A model generated the notes under the pieces. The model was given only the letters and a program-made list of their open reading frames with translations, did no database searches and had not been told where the DNA came from. Below, piece after piece: positions 45,541 through 57,643 of a stretch of 64,000 bases of DNA (position 1 is its first letter; each line of letters opens with the position of its first letter). This DNA comes from Liolophura sinensis. Its lineage: Eukaryota > Mollusca > Polyplacophora > Chitonida > Chitonidae. Location of the stretch: assembly GCF_032854445.1 (NCBI RefSeq), contig NC_088295.1, positions 77,776,028-77,840,027 on the forward strand, read 5' to 3'. The translations under genes and the position numbers were made by a program.

Positions 45541-46647
45541 ATAGATGAAACTGCACTACTTGGCCTCTTTGAAAGACCGTTATTCTTAGAATGCTATCTT
45601 GATATGAACTGGAGGTAATGCTTTTGATAAACCTTTCAGCTAATGCCACCACGCCCCATGTAGTTGTCCCTTGGTCCCACAGCCGTCACAAAATAAAATT
45701 AACACTCGGAAACACCATTTACGACAAAAGGGAGAAAACTTAATGCTGGCGACCATTCCTTAAAAAAATCGTGAAAGAACGGTGTAGCAATGACCTATTT
45801 GGCATCATCTCTTGTGAACCAAACCCGGAAAACATTATTCACAATAAAGGCTTCATTCCGACAGCTCATTGGCTGAATGAAGCTCCTTGACATTTAGTGG
45901 GTGGCCAAACATGTTGTTGATTTAGCCTCCTGAATTAAGCACTCACTGCCCATGTTATGTCGTCCGTAAAGACTTTTATAAAACCTCGTCTTACTACGTT
46001 TTTGTCAATGATGTTTTCCGGGTTGTATTGACACACACACGTTCTTGACAAAAAAAAATTGAAAAAAAAATCGAAATAAAATAAATGTATCACTACCGTA
46101 TAATAGAAATGACAAGCGTTCAAGAAGTATCGCTGCGCAATACATAGTCCCCAAATGGTTCACTGGTTTTGATAGAAAAATATGTACATTTCAAATATTC
46201 GAGTATATAATACAGCATTCCTTCAATAAATTAAAATGCACATGGAGATTATTCATGTGTATTCACGGAATGGTAGGAAATTGCCCGAGGAACAAACTTT
46301 GTAGGCAAAAAAGGTAGATCCAACAAATGAAAAATAAACAGCAGCAGTCATAACTTTATAGTTCACCACTTAACTTGAATTTGTCTTCTATCACAGTACA
46401 CTAAAGAAATCTGCAAAGTTTCAGTTAAAAAGCTAACAGGGTGAAGAAATATATTGTATGCATACTTAATCATGTCTGTATAGTTAATTCACAGTCATCA
46501 CATCAACAAAGTTCACAGTCATCACATCAACAAAGTTTATACACACAGGTGATGATTTTTAGTGTCAGCTTTAACTCTGGTGCGAAGCAAATCAGAAGGA
46601 ATGTAAAAAGAAGATTGAAGAGGAAAAGCTTTGGACTCCTTCACTTC

Positions 46648-46778
46648 TCAACAAGTTTTACTAACACCTTCAGGTAAAGGTATATCGAAGATGATGGGTG
46701 GATTCCGGGGTTTGTACTGTAATGTACAGGTTGAGGCGTTGATGTACGTCGTCACTCCATCGGTGGTCACTCCATAAC
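46648..46778 (-). CDS. MPPED: MPPED exon 5 (C-terminus)
   Basis: GYGVTTDGVTTYINASTC, LQYKPRNPPIIFDIP and a short tail PEGVSKTC before TGA at 46650-46648. The PIIFDIPLP ending is typical of the family. Confidence 0.92.
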
Positions 46779-49700
46779 CTGTTAAAACAATCAGACAATG
46801 GGAATTAAACAGTGTTTATCTTATCTCTTAACACTTGCTGAAAAAGAAGTAGTATTTGTCAGCCAACCTTAATTTGTAGTATTATCCTCTGATGACATCT
46901 AATGACATTTAGCCATCATGCAGGTGTTTATAATTTATATAGGAAATCGGATTTCACCGGTATAAAGTTACTTGCCGACAGTCACAAAACGGTTGCTTCT
47001 CCTTTTTACTCTCCATACTGTAGTTTCCTATGCTGTATACCTACATAAGCCGGGATTCTGTTGATGGCATTAACATTCTGAAGACCTCGTCCATTTATAT
47101 TGTTTTCATATTACTGTTTAATAGATTGATGACAACACATGATTTTGAGTAATTCTAGACCAGTAATGTCTCATTGCATCACTACATCCCGCCCAACACC
47201 CAAATTCTCCTTAAATCATAGTGCTCGGAGACGTATAAGTTACAACTAGTTAAACATTTACATAAACAGTTCCTAAATTTCATTCGATTACATGTGACCA
47301 TCTGCCAACCATATATATATATATATATATATCGAGTGGGCGTAAAAAAATGTTGCATTGCTCCATGAAGTGTGGTTTAGATCAATAGCCGATGGAAAGG
47401 GTTATCTCTGGACAAGACGTTGGATATATGAACACTTGCAATCCATGGGCAGCTGAGATACATTTCTTATTATCAACAACTTATATAATTCGATTTGAAT
47501 ACTAATTTCACTCAGTCACCTAAAACATACCATGTGTCTTCCAAAATCATTGAAAACTGATAACTGCTTCCGTTCTAATTTCGTACCTTATAAATTATAT
47601 ACTTTCTTTATACTTCTATGGTGGCTTGTGTTAGACGTCGTTTTGGAAATTGGACTTGCGACTCGCGTCCGTTTTGATTGACCGCTGGTATGGTAATGTC
47701 TTTTTTGGTGCATACATTAATAGCAGAGAAGTTTTATACCAGCATGCCTATTCTTGAGACTACAGAATCAGGCCACTGTCTATGTGATCATGGTTTGCCT
47801 AATGTTTGACCACACCCACTGCTAAAATGCAAATAAACGAGTCGGTGTCCTCTAAATGTCTTCCACAACATGACCAAGTTAAAGGACCATCCATCATGGA
47901 AAGAAAGAACGACAAGACAGTATAACTTCCCGCATAGCGTTGAGATCTCTGAACAAAGCAGCTAAATTGCTATTCATCGGTAAGGTATCTATCTTATACG
48001 CTCGTGACGTACGTGGGAAGGTCTTGTAGCAACCTGCAGATGATCGTGGGTTTCCCCCGGGCTTTGTCCGGCTTCCTCCTATCATAATGCTGGCTAGGAA
48101 TAATTGCTACCACAATTTTGATGTTTTGCACTAAGCAAGACCTGGCAAGGCCAGTGTTTTTCCCACATAACATATAAAGCCGCTGGAGAACATCATGGGT
48201 TATCAATTGAGCCTTTCAGCAGATACCTCTGAATATTGCGCATACAGGTCCATTTTAAATTTCACTCTTTGATTCGATCATGTTGTTAAGGGATCACGTC
48301 TTTCCCACATAAACACCATACTTTGCTGCTGCGATGTGTGACTCTAAAACCCCACCATTCCCATGAAACGTCAAGCAACTGTTCAGAAATTATCAGGATG
48401 TTCAAAACCAAACTGTCATAGTTCGAACACAGTCCTTCAAAGTGTTGCAAAGTTTACATCTGTACAAGATAAAAAAAGGATACTATCTGAAACCGAATTT
48501 ACTCTTAAGGGGTTAAAGTTTAAAAATATCAAAATTCAAATGTCTGGAATATCATTCGGGCAACCTATTTATGATGAAATGATACAAAAATATAATTACA
48601 CCACGTGCATTTTTATTGTTTCATACAGCCAAATAGAATGCGAACTGAAGACTTACTATTTTGGTTTCAGATTTGGTTATTGTATAATTTTTCAGCTATA
48701 AGGACATGGCTATTATAATAATGATGAAGGAAACCATAGTAAACTACCGACGCTCCTCAACTGATAATAAGAAAAAGCCATTAAAACGATCGGGAATATT
48801 TACGTTACTTCTTAATTTACATTATACCTTCATGGACATGTCCAAACACATGGTATTTAGGGAAGATCCGTTGTTGTATTGTGCTCAAAAGCTCCACACA
48901 ACCAACATGGCTGCCATCAAAGCATTTATCTCCGTGACCTGGGGAAAGGGAATTAAAAAAAATAGTAAATAACCATTATTTATTTATTTGTTTGATTGAG
49001 CATAACGCCCTATTCAAGAGTACTTCAGCTATACCACGGCCATATCAGTTAGGTTAAAGGATTTAGCAAACCAAGCTTGAAAAAAAGAAACATGGGGATT
49101 TCGCAGGTTGCCCAACAGCCCCATTGACATATATGGCAGCAGCCCAGACAGCCAGACTTTGATAAGGGCACGTGATCTCATAAGTCAATGGCTAATCCCA
49201 TGATGTAGGAGCAATACTATAGACCAGAAAGCCAGTGAGGGACCCCAAACCTCCATTAAAGATTTGATTCCTTTTCAGCTCGAAACTGTCGAAAATTGAT
49301 GCTGGTCAGCAAAAAAGGTTAAATTAACAGTTCTTCCTTTATTAAATATATCGCTCTAATTAAGTACCATTTACCATGTACTTAATTGCAAAAAATTCAC
49401 AGACATCAGTGGCTACATATTTACCTATGGGCGGTCCATGTGTTATCAAAATGTCAACATCTTCTGGGATTTTGTTCCATTTATCCAGACAGGCTTGGCC
49501 TCTTGGCAGGTTAAATCCCCAGTCACAAAACTCAGGCTGCCTGAAACACACCAACTCCAGGTATATATCTTCCGTTACTTTAATCATGCAGGCTTCCTCT
49601 CCGGTCGTACTTGGGTAGGTCTGTAGATGGTTGTAGGTTTTCCCTGGGCTCTGTCCGGTTTCCTCCCACCATAATGGTAGCCACCGTCATATAAGTGAAA

Positions 49701-52700
49701 TATTGTGTAGTGCAGTTTAAAACACCAAGCAAAATACATAAATAAATCCAGTTTATTTATTTATTTGACATGACAAGGACAATGAAGTGCTATACAAAGA
49801 TTTTGGTATAATAAAGTCTTGGCTATATAAAGAGACTCGTAAAACTGGATAGGACCAACCACAACTCTTGTGTCCCACGAAAATCTAAGCATGTCTTTAT
49901 AACAAAGATCTAAAGATGACTGCTTAATGACTGGATTATGCTTTCACAATAGCCTCATCACCTCCAGATTTTAAACAGTACAGAACCTTTTAACCTAGTG
50001 TACACATTAAAACAAAAAAATGCATAACAATGCTTTCTTTAACAACCCACAAACACTAGTATTGTTTACACTATGATCTATTCTACTCTTGCTTTGATTT
50101 ATTCCTCTGTGTATTGTACTTCTAACAGTACATATATATGGTTTTGTTTATCTGATTATGGTTTAATACTTGTTTTATATTTTGCAAACATTATTTTACT
50201 GCATAATGTAGCAGAACGACAATGTTTCATTTTGAAAAAAAAAAAAAAATGATTACCCATTACAATCCTTATTTTTACTTTCCAAGTCTGTTTAAGTTTA
50301 AATACTGGAGATTGCTATTGCATGTACATACAGTAGACACTTCAAGAGTCTATTACAAAATGTTCTGTCTATCAAGGAATCTTCACAAGATCTATTTTGA
50401 ATACATAAAAGTCAGTCCTTAGGACTTACTAATTTTTCTAGTATTTACTTGCATGGAACCAACTGTACCAAATAAACTTTGCCAGTTAGTTTACAACATA
50501 GGCTGGCCACTCTGAGTGAGTGGTACAGACAAAGACACTTCATAGATTATGTCACATGTTCAAATACAAGACCAACGAGACTACACCAGATTTACACCTG
50601 CACGATTGCAGGTACCAGGTGGAGAGTGTGTTGACATTATGTGCAATTCATTCACTTCTTCCTAGCCATATATTTGTTTGCAGCTATATTAAGTCAATCA
50701 TTCATGACGACTACATAAAACTCCAGTGAAGCATATAAAGTAACTTCTTGTGCAAAAACAAAAAAAAAAAAAAATGAAGCATTAAAATAAACGAAATGTT
50801 ACTCTTAACAATGTACCCTTCAGAGTACGTGAATACGTCTAAATTATAAAAAACAATTTTATAATAATCCAAGCACTGATACAAAATGCATAATATTTGA
50901 AGTAACACATTGGGATATGATGTAATTCATTCCCAAAATAAAGATACACGTCCTCCACGAGCCTTCTTAAGCATGGCTCTAAACTCCCATCAAATAAGTA
51001 AATAAATCATTCCCCAATAAAACAATTACAAGGCTCGTCCACCAGTCTAGAGATATTGCCCTTACCATGGCGCCCCATAGATTCTGATTCCATAAACTTC
51101 TGCCATGCTATCCTCCAAATACGTACAGTTAGTGAGCAGGGACTTCACTGAGGCTATACCTCTCTCATTAAGATAATCTTCAAACTTTTCCTTCCGGATG
51201 TTAAATCGCATTTCCAAGTCATGTCGTTTTGTCTTCACCATGTCATCATCAAATGTCAGATCATGGTTACCAGCTATAACAATTTTATGTTTGTGAGGAA
51301 GTTTGCCTAATAGAAAGAAAAAAGAAACAAGTGTAATGAGCATGTATTAACTGTTTTACACAATCAGGGGAGATAACTTCTAAAGCCATTTATTACATGT
51401 ATTTATTTATTTGATTGGTGTTTTACACCGAACTCATAAGTATTTCACTTATACAACGGTGGCCAGTATTACGGTTGGTGGAAACCTGGCAGAGCAGGGG
51501 GAAAACCACGATCATCCGCACGCTGCTGACAGACCTTCCCACGTACGCCATTTATTAAATATTACCACAGGGAGTATATGCAGCGAACACAAAAATGTGG
51601 TACAGCTGTAGAGAGATACTTTCTATCATTGCTGACCTTAATATTTGAGAGAGGTTTGATCAACCTCAGTTTTACTCAAACTACTTGTTAATGAGCTTTG
51701 CACCAATTTTGAGAACAATTAGACCAACAACAGAACCAGAGAAAAAAACTTTAATATACATGTAAGTTGGTGGGATATGCATCAAATGTGGAGAATTTGC
51801 AATATTCCCCTCCTTAAATGTTTGAAAATGTTTGTATGAAGTCTGAAAATAATTTTTCCAGGAACAAACCAGGATAAAATTACCTTGATTAGGTTACTGA
51901 TATGTGTCAAATCCGCTGAATTTGCAACATTCCCATCTTTAGATATTATGTGTTGGCTACGAAAAGCTTGACAAAGACTGGGCAAAGGGAACTGAGGTTA
52001 AACAGGACCTTAACAAATTTCTTAAATTGTTACATGAAAGAATGGGAAAGATGTTGGTGAGGAGACACTGAGGGTAGGATGAATGAAATATTGTTCAAGA
52101 GAAGGCTGGAAATCATAACCGACGTGACACAAAGCTGTCAGTGGGTTATTATTTCAACCTTCAATGAGACCAACATGTGTGGTATTCAAACATTTCTTTG
52201 TTCAATATTCTACTGGAAATCATAACCAACCAGACACGAAGCTGTCAATGGGTTATTATTTCAACCTTCAATGAGACCAATATGTGTGGTATTCAAACAT
52301 TTCTTTGTTCAATATTCTACTGGAAATCATAACCAATCAGACACGAAGCTGTCAATGGGTTATTATTTCAACCTTCAATGAGACCAATACGTACGGTATT
52401 CAAACATTTCTTTGTTCAATATTCTACTGGAAATCATAACCAACCAGACACGAAGCTGTCAGTGGGTTATTATTTCAACCTTTAATAAGACCAATACGTA
52501 CAGTATTCAAACATTTCTTTGTTCAATATTCTACTGGAAATCATAACCAATCAGACACGAAGCTGTCAATGGGTTATTATTTCAACCTTCAATGAGACCA
52601 ATATGTGTGGTATTCAAACATTTCTTTGTTCAATATTCTACTGGAAATCATAACCAACGAAACAGGAAGCTGTCAATGGGTTATTATTTCAACCTTCAAT

Positions 52701-54625
52701 GAGACCAATATGTGTGGTATTCAAACATTCCTTTGTTCAATATTCTACTGGAAATCATAACCAACGAAACAGGAAGCTGTCAATGGGTTATTATTTCAAC
52801 CTTCAATGAGACCAATACGTACGGTATTCAAACATTTCTTTGTTCAATATTCTATTGGAAATCATAACCAACCAGACAGGAAGCTGTCAATGGGTTATTA
52901 TTTCAACCTTTAATAAGACCAATACGTACGGTATTCAAACATTTCTTTGTTCAATATTCTATTGGAAATCATAACCAGCCAGACACGAAGCTGTCAGTGG
53001 GTTATTATTTCAACCTTCAATGAGACCAATATGTGTGGTATTCGAACATTTCTTTGTTCAATATTCTACTGGAAATCATAACCAACCAGACACGAAGCTG
53101 TCAATGGGTTATTATTTCAACCTTCAATGAGACCAATATGTGTGGTATTCAAACATTTCTTTGTTCAATATTCTACTGGAAATCATAACCAACCAGACAC
53201 GAAGCTGTCAATATGTTATTATTTCAACCTTCAATGAGACCAATACGTACGGTATTCAAACATTTCTTTGTTCAATATTCTACTGGAAATCATAACCAAC
53301 CAGACACGAAGCTGTCAATATGTTATTATTTCAACCTTCAATGAGACCAATACGTACGGTATTCAAACATTTCTTTGTTCAATATTCTACTGGAAATCAT
53401 AACCAACCAGACACGAAGCTGTCAATATGTTATTATTTCAACCTTCAATGAGACCAATATGTGTGGTATTCAAACATTTCTTTGTTCAATATTCTACTGG
53501 AAATCATAACCAACCAGACAGGAAGCTGTCAATGGGTTATTATTTCAACCTTTAATAAGACCAATACGTACGGTATTCAAACATTTCTTTGTTCAATATT
53601 CTATTGGAAATCATAACCAACCAGACACGAAGCTGTCAATGGGTTATTATTTCAACCTTCAATGAGACCAATATGTGTGGTATTCAAACATTTCTTTGTT
53701 CAATATTCTACTGGAAATCATAACCAATCAGACACGAAGCTGTCAATGGGTTATTATTTCAACCTTCAATGAGACCAATATGTGTGGTATTCAAACATTT
53801 CTTTGTTCAATATTCTCCTGGAAATCATAACCAACCAGACACGAAGCTGTCAATGGGTTATTATTTCAACCTTCAATGAGACCAATATGTGTGGTATTCA
53901 AACATTTCTTTGTTCAATATTCTACTGGAAATCATAACCAACCAGACACGAAGCTGTCAATGGGTTATTATTTCAACCTTCAATGAGACCAATATGTGTG
54001 GTATTCAAACATTTCTTTGTTCAATATTCTATACATTTTTATATCTTGACAATATTATGATTTTGTGCATTGAGCCTTTTGGCCTTCACAGATATGTAAA
54101 TAACATTACATCATACATGGTGTCTTGTGTGATGTAGGAATGTTGATAAAACATGTATTATGACATCATCCTGCTGAGCTCAGATTGGAAAATGCTTCTT
54201 TTTCGACATGGCCTCTGGGTGTGAAATATCCAAATGAAATAACAAAAGTGATATCTAACATTTGAAATGAAGGAAATCCTGACAATTCACCTACAAGTAT
54301 ATATAAATGGTTAAATAAACTAGTATTAATTTATACATTTAAATATTATCTTACCCAAAAACTCATTAAACTTCTCAATTTCAAACGGCAAGCCAACATT
54401 TGTAATATCTCCAGCATGTAGCAACACATCTCCTTCTGGAATGAAATCTTGGAGCCTCTCCACACGTGCATGTGTGTCCGAAATGCACACAAAGCGCACC
54501 TTGTCAATCTGCACAGGAGTGTCAGGATCAAGGGGGGTAACTTTAGATATACTTTGTTTCACCTGAAGTTTTTGCCAAGCTTTAGTTGGGTTCTTGGTAA
54601 GCGGGTGAACAGTTATCTTAGCCAT
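46648..54625 (-). CDS. MPPED: MPPED1/2-family metallophosphoesterase (UPF0046), complete, five exons
   Basis: A calcineurin-like metallophosphodiesterase of 289 residues, about the usual length of MPPED1/MPPED2. Exons: 54625-54355, 51306-51066, 49540-49425, 48938-48828, 46778-46648. Lengths 271, 241, 116, 111 and 131 close in frame on TGA. Metal-site motifs: FVCISDTHAR (D50, H52), HAGDIT (D73), IAGNHD (N104, H105), ITHGPPIGHGD (H205, H211) and VFGHVHEGYG (H243, H245). Family members hydrolyse cyclic nucleotides or other phosphodiesters with weak activity. There is no signal peptide, so it is probably cytosolic. H243 stands where, as I recall, mammalian MPPED2 has a glycine that lowers activity. 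The paralogue cannot be settled by eye. Confidence 0.93.
48005..48096 (+). mobile_element. SINE fragment in MPPED intron 4
   Basis: Central body only: ACGTACGTGGGAAGG, GATCGTGGGTTTCCCCCGGG, CATAATGCTGGC. The rest of intron 4 (46779-48827) shows an AT run at 47310-47332 and no supported gene. Confidence 0.7.
48828..48938 (-). CDS. MPPED: MPPED exon 4
   Basis: Not visible as an open frame; found by the VFGHVHE motif. Reads GHGDKCFDGSHVGCVELL and PKYHVFGHVHE, with acceptor CCCCAG, donor G|GTATAA, phase 1 on both sides. A plus-strand frame over the same bases is a shadow. Confidence 0.9.
48974..49050 (-). mobile_element. SINE 3' fragment in MPPED intron 3
   Basis: Diverged reverse tail: TTATTTATTTGTTTGATTG, AACGCCCTATTCAAGAGTA. 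Confidence 0.6.
49425..49540 (-). CDS. MPPED: MPPED exon 3
   Basis: Joins exon 2 as APWQPEFCDWGFNLPRG, then DILITHGPPI. Phase 2 in, phase 1 out at G|GTAAAT. A SINE (49589-49748) lies about 50 bases upstream of the acceptor. Confidence 0.92.
49589..49748 (+). mobile_element. SINE copy next to MPPED exon 3
   Basis: Copy lacking its head, from GGCTTCCTCTCCGGTCGTAC to an AAATA tail, in intron 2. Confidence 0.78.
51066..51306 (-). CDS. MPPED: MPPED exon 2
   Basis: KLPHKHKIVIAGNHDLTFD to IRIYGAPW, phase 1 in and phase 2 out. Carries the GNHD metal motif. The upstream residues of the longer open frame (MLITLVSFFFLL) are intron. Confidence 0.92.
51399..51546 (-). mobile_element. 5'-truncated SINE with target-site duplication, MPPED intron 1
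   Basis: Reverse copy, tail to CCTTCCCACGTAC. Flanks GCCATTTATTACAT (51385-51398) and GCCATTTATTAAAT (51547-51560) match at 13 of 14 bases. Confidence 0.85.
52104..54032. repeat. 107-bp tandem array, about 18 units, MPPED intron 1
   Basis: Satellite-like array with cores GGAAATCATAACCAACCAGA, GAAGCTGTCAATGGGTTATT and TTCAAACATTTCTTTGTTCA. Spacing between units is 107 bases. Units vary at CGTACGG/TGTGTGG, CACGAAG/CAGGAAG and TCAATGAG/TTAATAAG, and the variants recur in a pattern, so blocks of units have been copied together. It fills most of intron 1. Confidence 0.95.
54355..54625 (-). CDS. MPPED: MPPED exon 1 (coding)
   Basis: Starts MAKITVHPLTKNPT and ends KFNEFLG across the G|GTAAGA donor (phase 1). 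Holds the first two metal motifs, SDTH and AGD. The true 5' end of this exon is probably the acceptor TTTCAG at 54717-54719. Confidence 0.92.
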
Positions 54626-54716
54626 TTTTATTTAATAATCTTCAGTCCAAATCTATCACATCAAGTTGTCTGTTGCCTCCTGCTTGGGTTTCCTGAAACC
54701 ACATCCCTATATCCAG
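54626..54716 (-). other. MPPED: MPPED 5' untranslated part of exon 1, with upstream acceptor
   Basis: A strong pyrimidine tract and CATTTCAG lie just upstream of 54716 on the minus strand, so a non-coding leader exon probably exists further right. A possible leader donor TTTTTG|GTAAGC is at 56719, beside a GC-rich tract (56760-56840). Confidence 0.45.
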
Positions 54717-57352
54717 CTGAAATGAAAAAAAAAAGTCAGAATATTTAAGAAAAAGACCATTATGACAAATGATATTCTTAGGGCATACTAATCATATTAC
54801 TCAGAGACCTGATTTATGACCTATTCCAAACATACTGTACTCAAAAATAGAACACTCCCTAAATCTAAAGTGTGTTACATTCATTATTTTCTAATATGTT
54901 TCAGTACAATATTATTTATTTATCTATTTATTTAGTATTTTATGCTGTACTCAAGAATATTTTGCTTATACGACAGCGGCCAGCATTATGGTGGGAAGTA
55001 AACAGGGCTTACAACAACTGCATTGGTGAGAATGGTGTCAGCAATAAGTCCTTCTAAAGGAGATATTATCACTGTCCCATGGGGCACGTCCTTCATGCAT
55101 CACAATAGCTTCCCGTCGTTCAGTGATCAATACTAGCAAACCAGGTGTGGGTATTGCTTATGCTGTCTATCACATTTCCACTCAATTTCAAAATTTTCTT
55201 TAACTCACAATATGCAAGTAGCATTGCAACTTAGAAAATGTCATTCCGAAAACAGGTAAATAACTTAGAGTTTAAAGTTTGTGAAAGTGATTCATACTTT
55301 GCACTTCATGTGACAGTCATATCCCATCCAATCCAAAAACATTTGCTGGAGCTGCTCTAATATTGTCTCGACTAACCCCAAAGATTGGTTTCCTGCTTTT
55401 CATTTATTTGCCTGGGCTAATAACACTGATCAAAGTTTTAAGCTAAAATGACAATTAATCTTTAAGACAGAAGATACTTCCTTCATGATGTAGGTGAAAA
55501 TAATTTTGAAATAAATTTCAGATACCAGAGCAGTGATAAATTTCTGAACATTAAACAGTGGTGACAGAGAAATAGCTTGTTGTACATGTAATTTATTCGT
55601 ATGACTTAAAATATCCCTTTGCTTCCAGTCTAGTTCTGCAGTGGGGTAAGTCTTATTGAGAAACGCAGTTGTGAGAGTTACGCAGGGAAACAGACCCAAA
55701 TGTGTCAGACTGATGGTAAGGAACATTTACCACTATCTGCATGTCCCAACAAATTTACTAATTAATGCAATGACACAATTTGACAAAAAATGAACATTTT
55801 CATGGCCTACTCCACTGCGGCTGCCATCTCAATAAGTCACAAACTGCTATGGTTCTGGTTTGGAAAATGTGAGTATTTTTCATGACCAGATGTGATTGTC
55901 TCGAACTCTTTTGGTTTGGCAAGTCAGTGTAAAGTTTTAGTTAATTACAAAGCTTGAGACCACGCGGTTCATGTCGATTTACGCAAGGGAAGATTTAATG
56001 CACATGTGAACAGCAGAAAATGCTCCTTATCATCAATCCGACACATTTGGGAATGTTTCTCTTGAATGCTCGATAAGAGTTACCCCACACCACAACTATA
56101 TCCAGTTAGAAGCACATAAACACGCCATAACATAAATTTCCTGAATTATGACACAGCTGTATGTATTAAGCTGCTTTTTGCCTCGTTGCGTATAATGTGA
56201 CATTCACAATGATTTTCAATCATAATGGTGTATGTTTTTACTCAATGTCAACACACCTGTGTCTGTAGAGCTTTTTGATTAGCAAGTCATACATATAGCT
56301 GTGGGGCTCTCCTTCAAGACGGCTATGAGGATCAAGGGGGAACAACTCTGGTCACGTTCTGTTACAGCACCGGTTAACCAGTTTTGCTTTAATGCTATAT
56401 TTTGTATTGCATGCCAGTAAAAAATTACAAAGTTTTATTTCCTTCCACGTTATGCAAGATTCATCTTACACATACTACCTGAGGTAGAAGCTGTTATTAC
56501 CACTGCCAAACAGACTAAGAGTGAGACAGGGGAAATCTCACTTCTCAGGACAAAACAAGTTACTCGCTGATCTCCGCTGAACCCAAGATGGCCGTCGTTG
56601 AGGTCAAAAGATCGAAACACTGTCAACAGTTCCTTCCTTAACTTACTGAAACAGCTACATAATTATGTTAACATGAGAAGCTGATAAAAGAAATCCAGCC
56701 ATTAGAAAAACGGCTTACCAAAAACTTTGATCGGGCAATTGTATGTAAGGTGTCGTAAATTGCCGCTCCAGATGTTGTGGCGCGTCCGAGGCTTAGTCGG
56801 GGTGTGGGTGGGGGGTGTGGCGGAGGGGGGGAGGGGTTGATGGTATCCTAGGATACTGGTATGACGCAACTCTTAACGTACATTGCCTACCGCAATCTTC
56901 AACTTTTCCGGACGCGGTCTTTATTGTTTATTCACTCCAAGACATAGTAAAATTATGACCTCGATTTACTGGACTGAAAAACTTCACCACATCGATGTCT
57001 GTAAATAACAGAAATTTATTTTGCTAGTTTGAAATTTGAAAAGGGAATTTCTTTGCTGCAAGTGAAACGGATGAATCTTCGCAACATTTGATAAATATGC
57101 CAATGATAATTGAAATATTGGTAACTTTCATAAAACTAAATCTGACCACAGTAGTTCTTTGAATATTGTTTATTTTCGGTATGGTGCAAAATGGTACATA
57201 AATATATTTGTCATAATCTTAATACAAGCCCCTGCCAAAATAGGCATGTCAAAATAAGTAATCGTGAAAGGAGCGGAAACCGCTAATCAAGTAACGCTTA
57301 GCCTGCGGTCCTTCGACTTCTACGATGTTTACAAACGTACATTTATCACGTG
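54717..57352. other. Region between head-to-head MPPED and AOX
   Basis: About 2.6 kb with a degenerate SINE (54911-55035), no supported coding exon and a G-rich tract at 56790-56840 (runs of GGGTGTGG and GGGGGGGAGGGG). It must hold the promoters of both genes. A CACGTG E-box within TCACGTGA sits at 57346-57353, touching the AOX start codon. Confidence 0.6.
54911..55035 (-). mobile_element. Degenerate SINE copy
   Basis: Reverse tail TTTATTTAGTATTTTATGC and GGCCAGCATTATGGTGGGAA; shortened body. Confidence 0.7.
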
Positions 57353-57643
57353 ATGATCTTGGCCCAATGGTGTAGTCGGAATTTCGACATAGCGGTCCAA
57401 GATCCTTCCGTTCTGAAATTTCATAAATGTTTGCATCATCTCTCCAGCTGTTTTTCTAGTCCTTTACAGAGCTCTTTCGCCCAATGTATAGGTCGCAATT
57501 TCCAGAGAAAACATGTCTGTGAGGGTGGTTCTTACGCTGTACAAGTGTGTCGGTGGCCCTTTGTGCAGAACTCGGACCGTAACAGCATACCACAGTATCA
57601 GAGCACCACAAGCACTGGTGAGATATTGCGTCTTGGTGATAGG
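57353..57643 (+). CDS. AOX: AOX exon 1 (targeting peptide)
   Basis: Starts [14 protein letters not shown] at the first in-frame ATG. Exon 2 enters in phase 0, because a stop sits directly before its acceptor. That fits a donor AGG|GTTAAC at 57643. The better-looking donor CTG|GTGAGA at 57617 would be out of phase unless a small exon is missing. The AOX targeting region is poorly conserved, so similarity cannot decide. Confidence 0.65.

Larger units (their letters stand above)
40674..46647. other. Intergenic region between the mosaic gene start and MPPED 3' end
   Basis: About 6 kb with no gene I can support. It holds six SINE copies or fragments, the roughly 30-bp array at 42000-43720, a family 3 repeat copy and a C-rich/T-rich stretch near 44660-44700. 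Short open frames here lie in repeats or have no protein-like pattern. The MPPED polyadenylation signal was not identified. Confidence 0.6.

Noticed and set aside
48363-48701. Plus-strand 112-codon frame in MPPED intron 4
   Set aside because: No recognised family and no splice context; AT-rich, opposite strand to the gene. Not excluded as a small gene, but unsupported.
52104-54032. CRISPR array
   Set aside because: Units are 107 bases and nearly identical throughout, with no unique spacers, in a eukaryotic intron.
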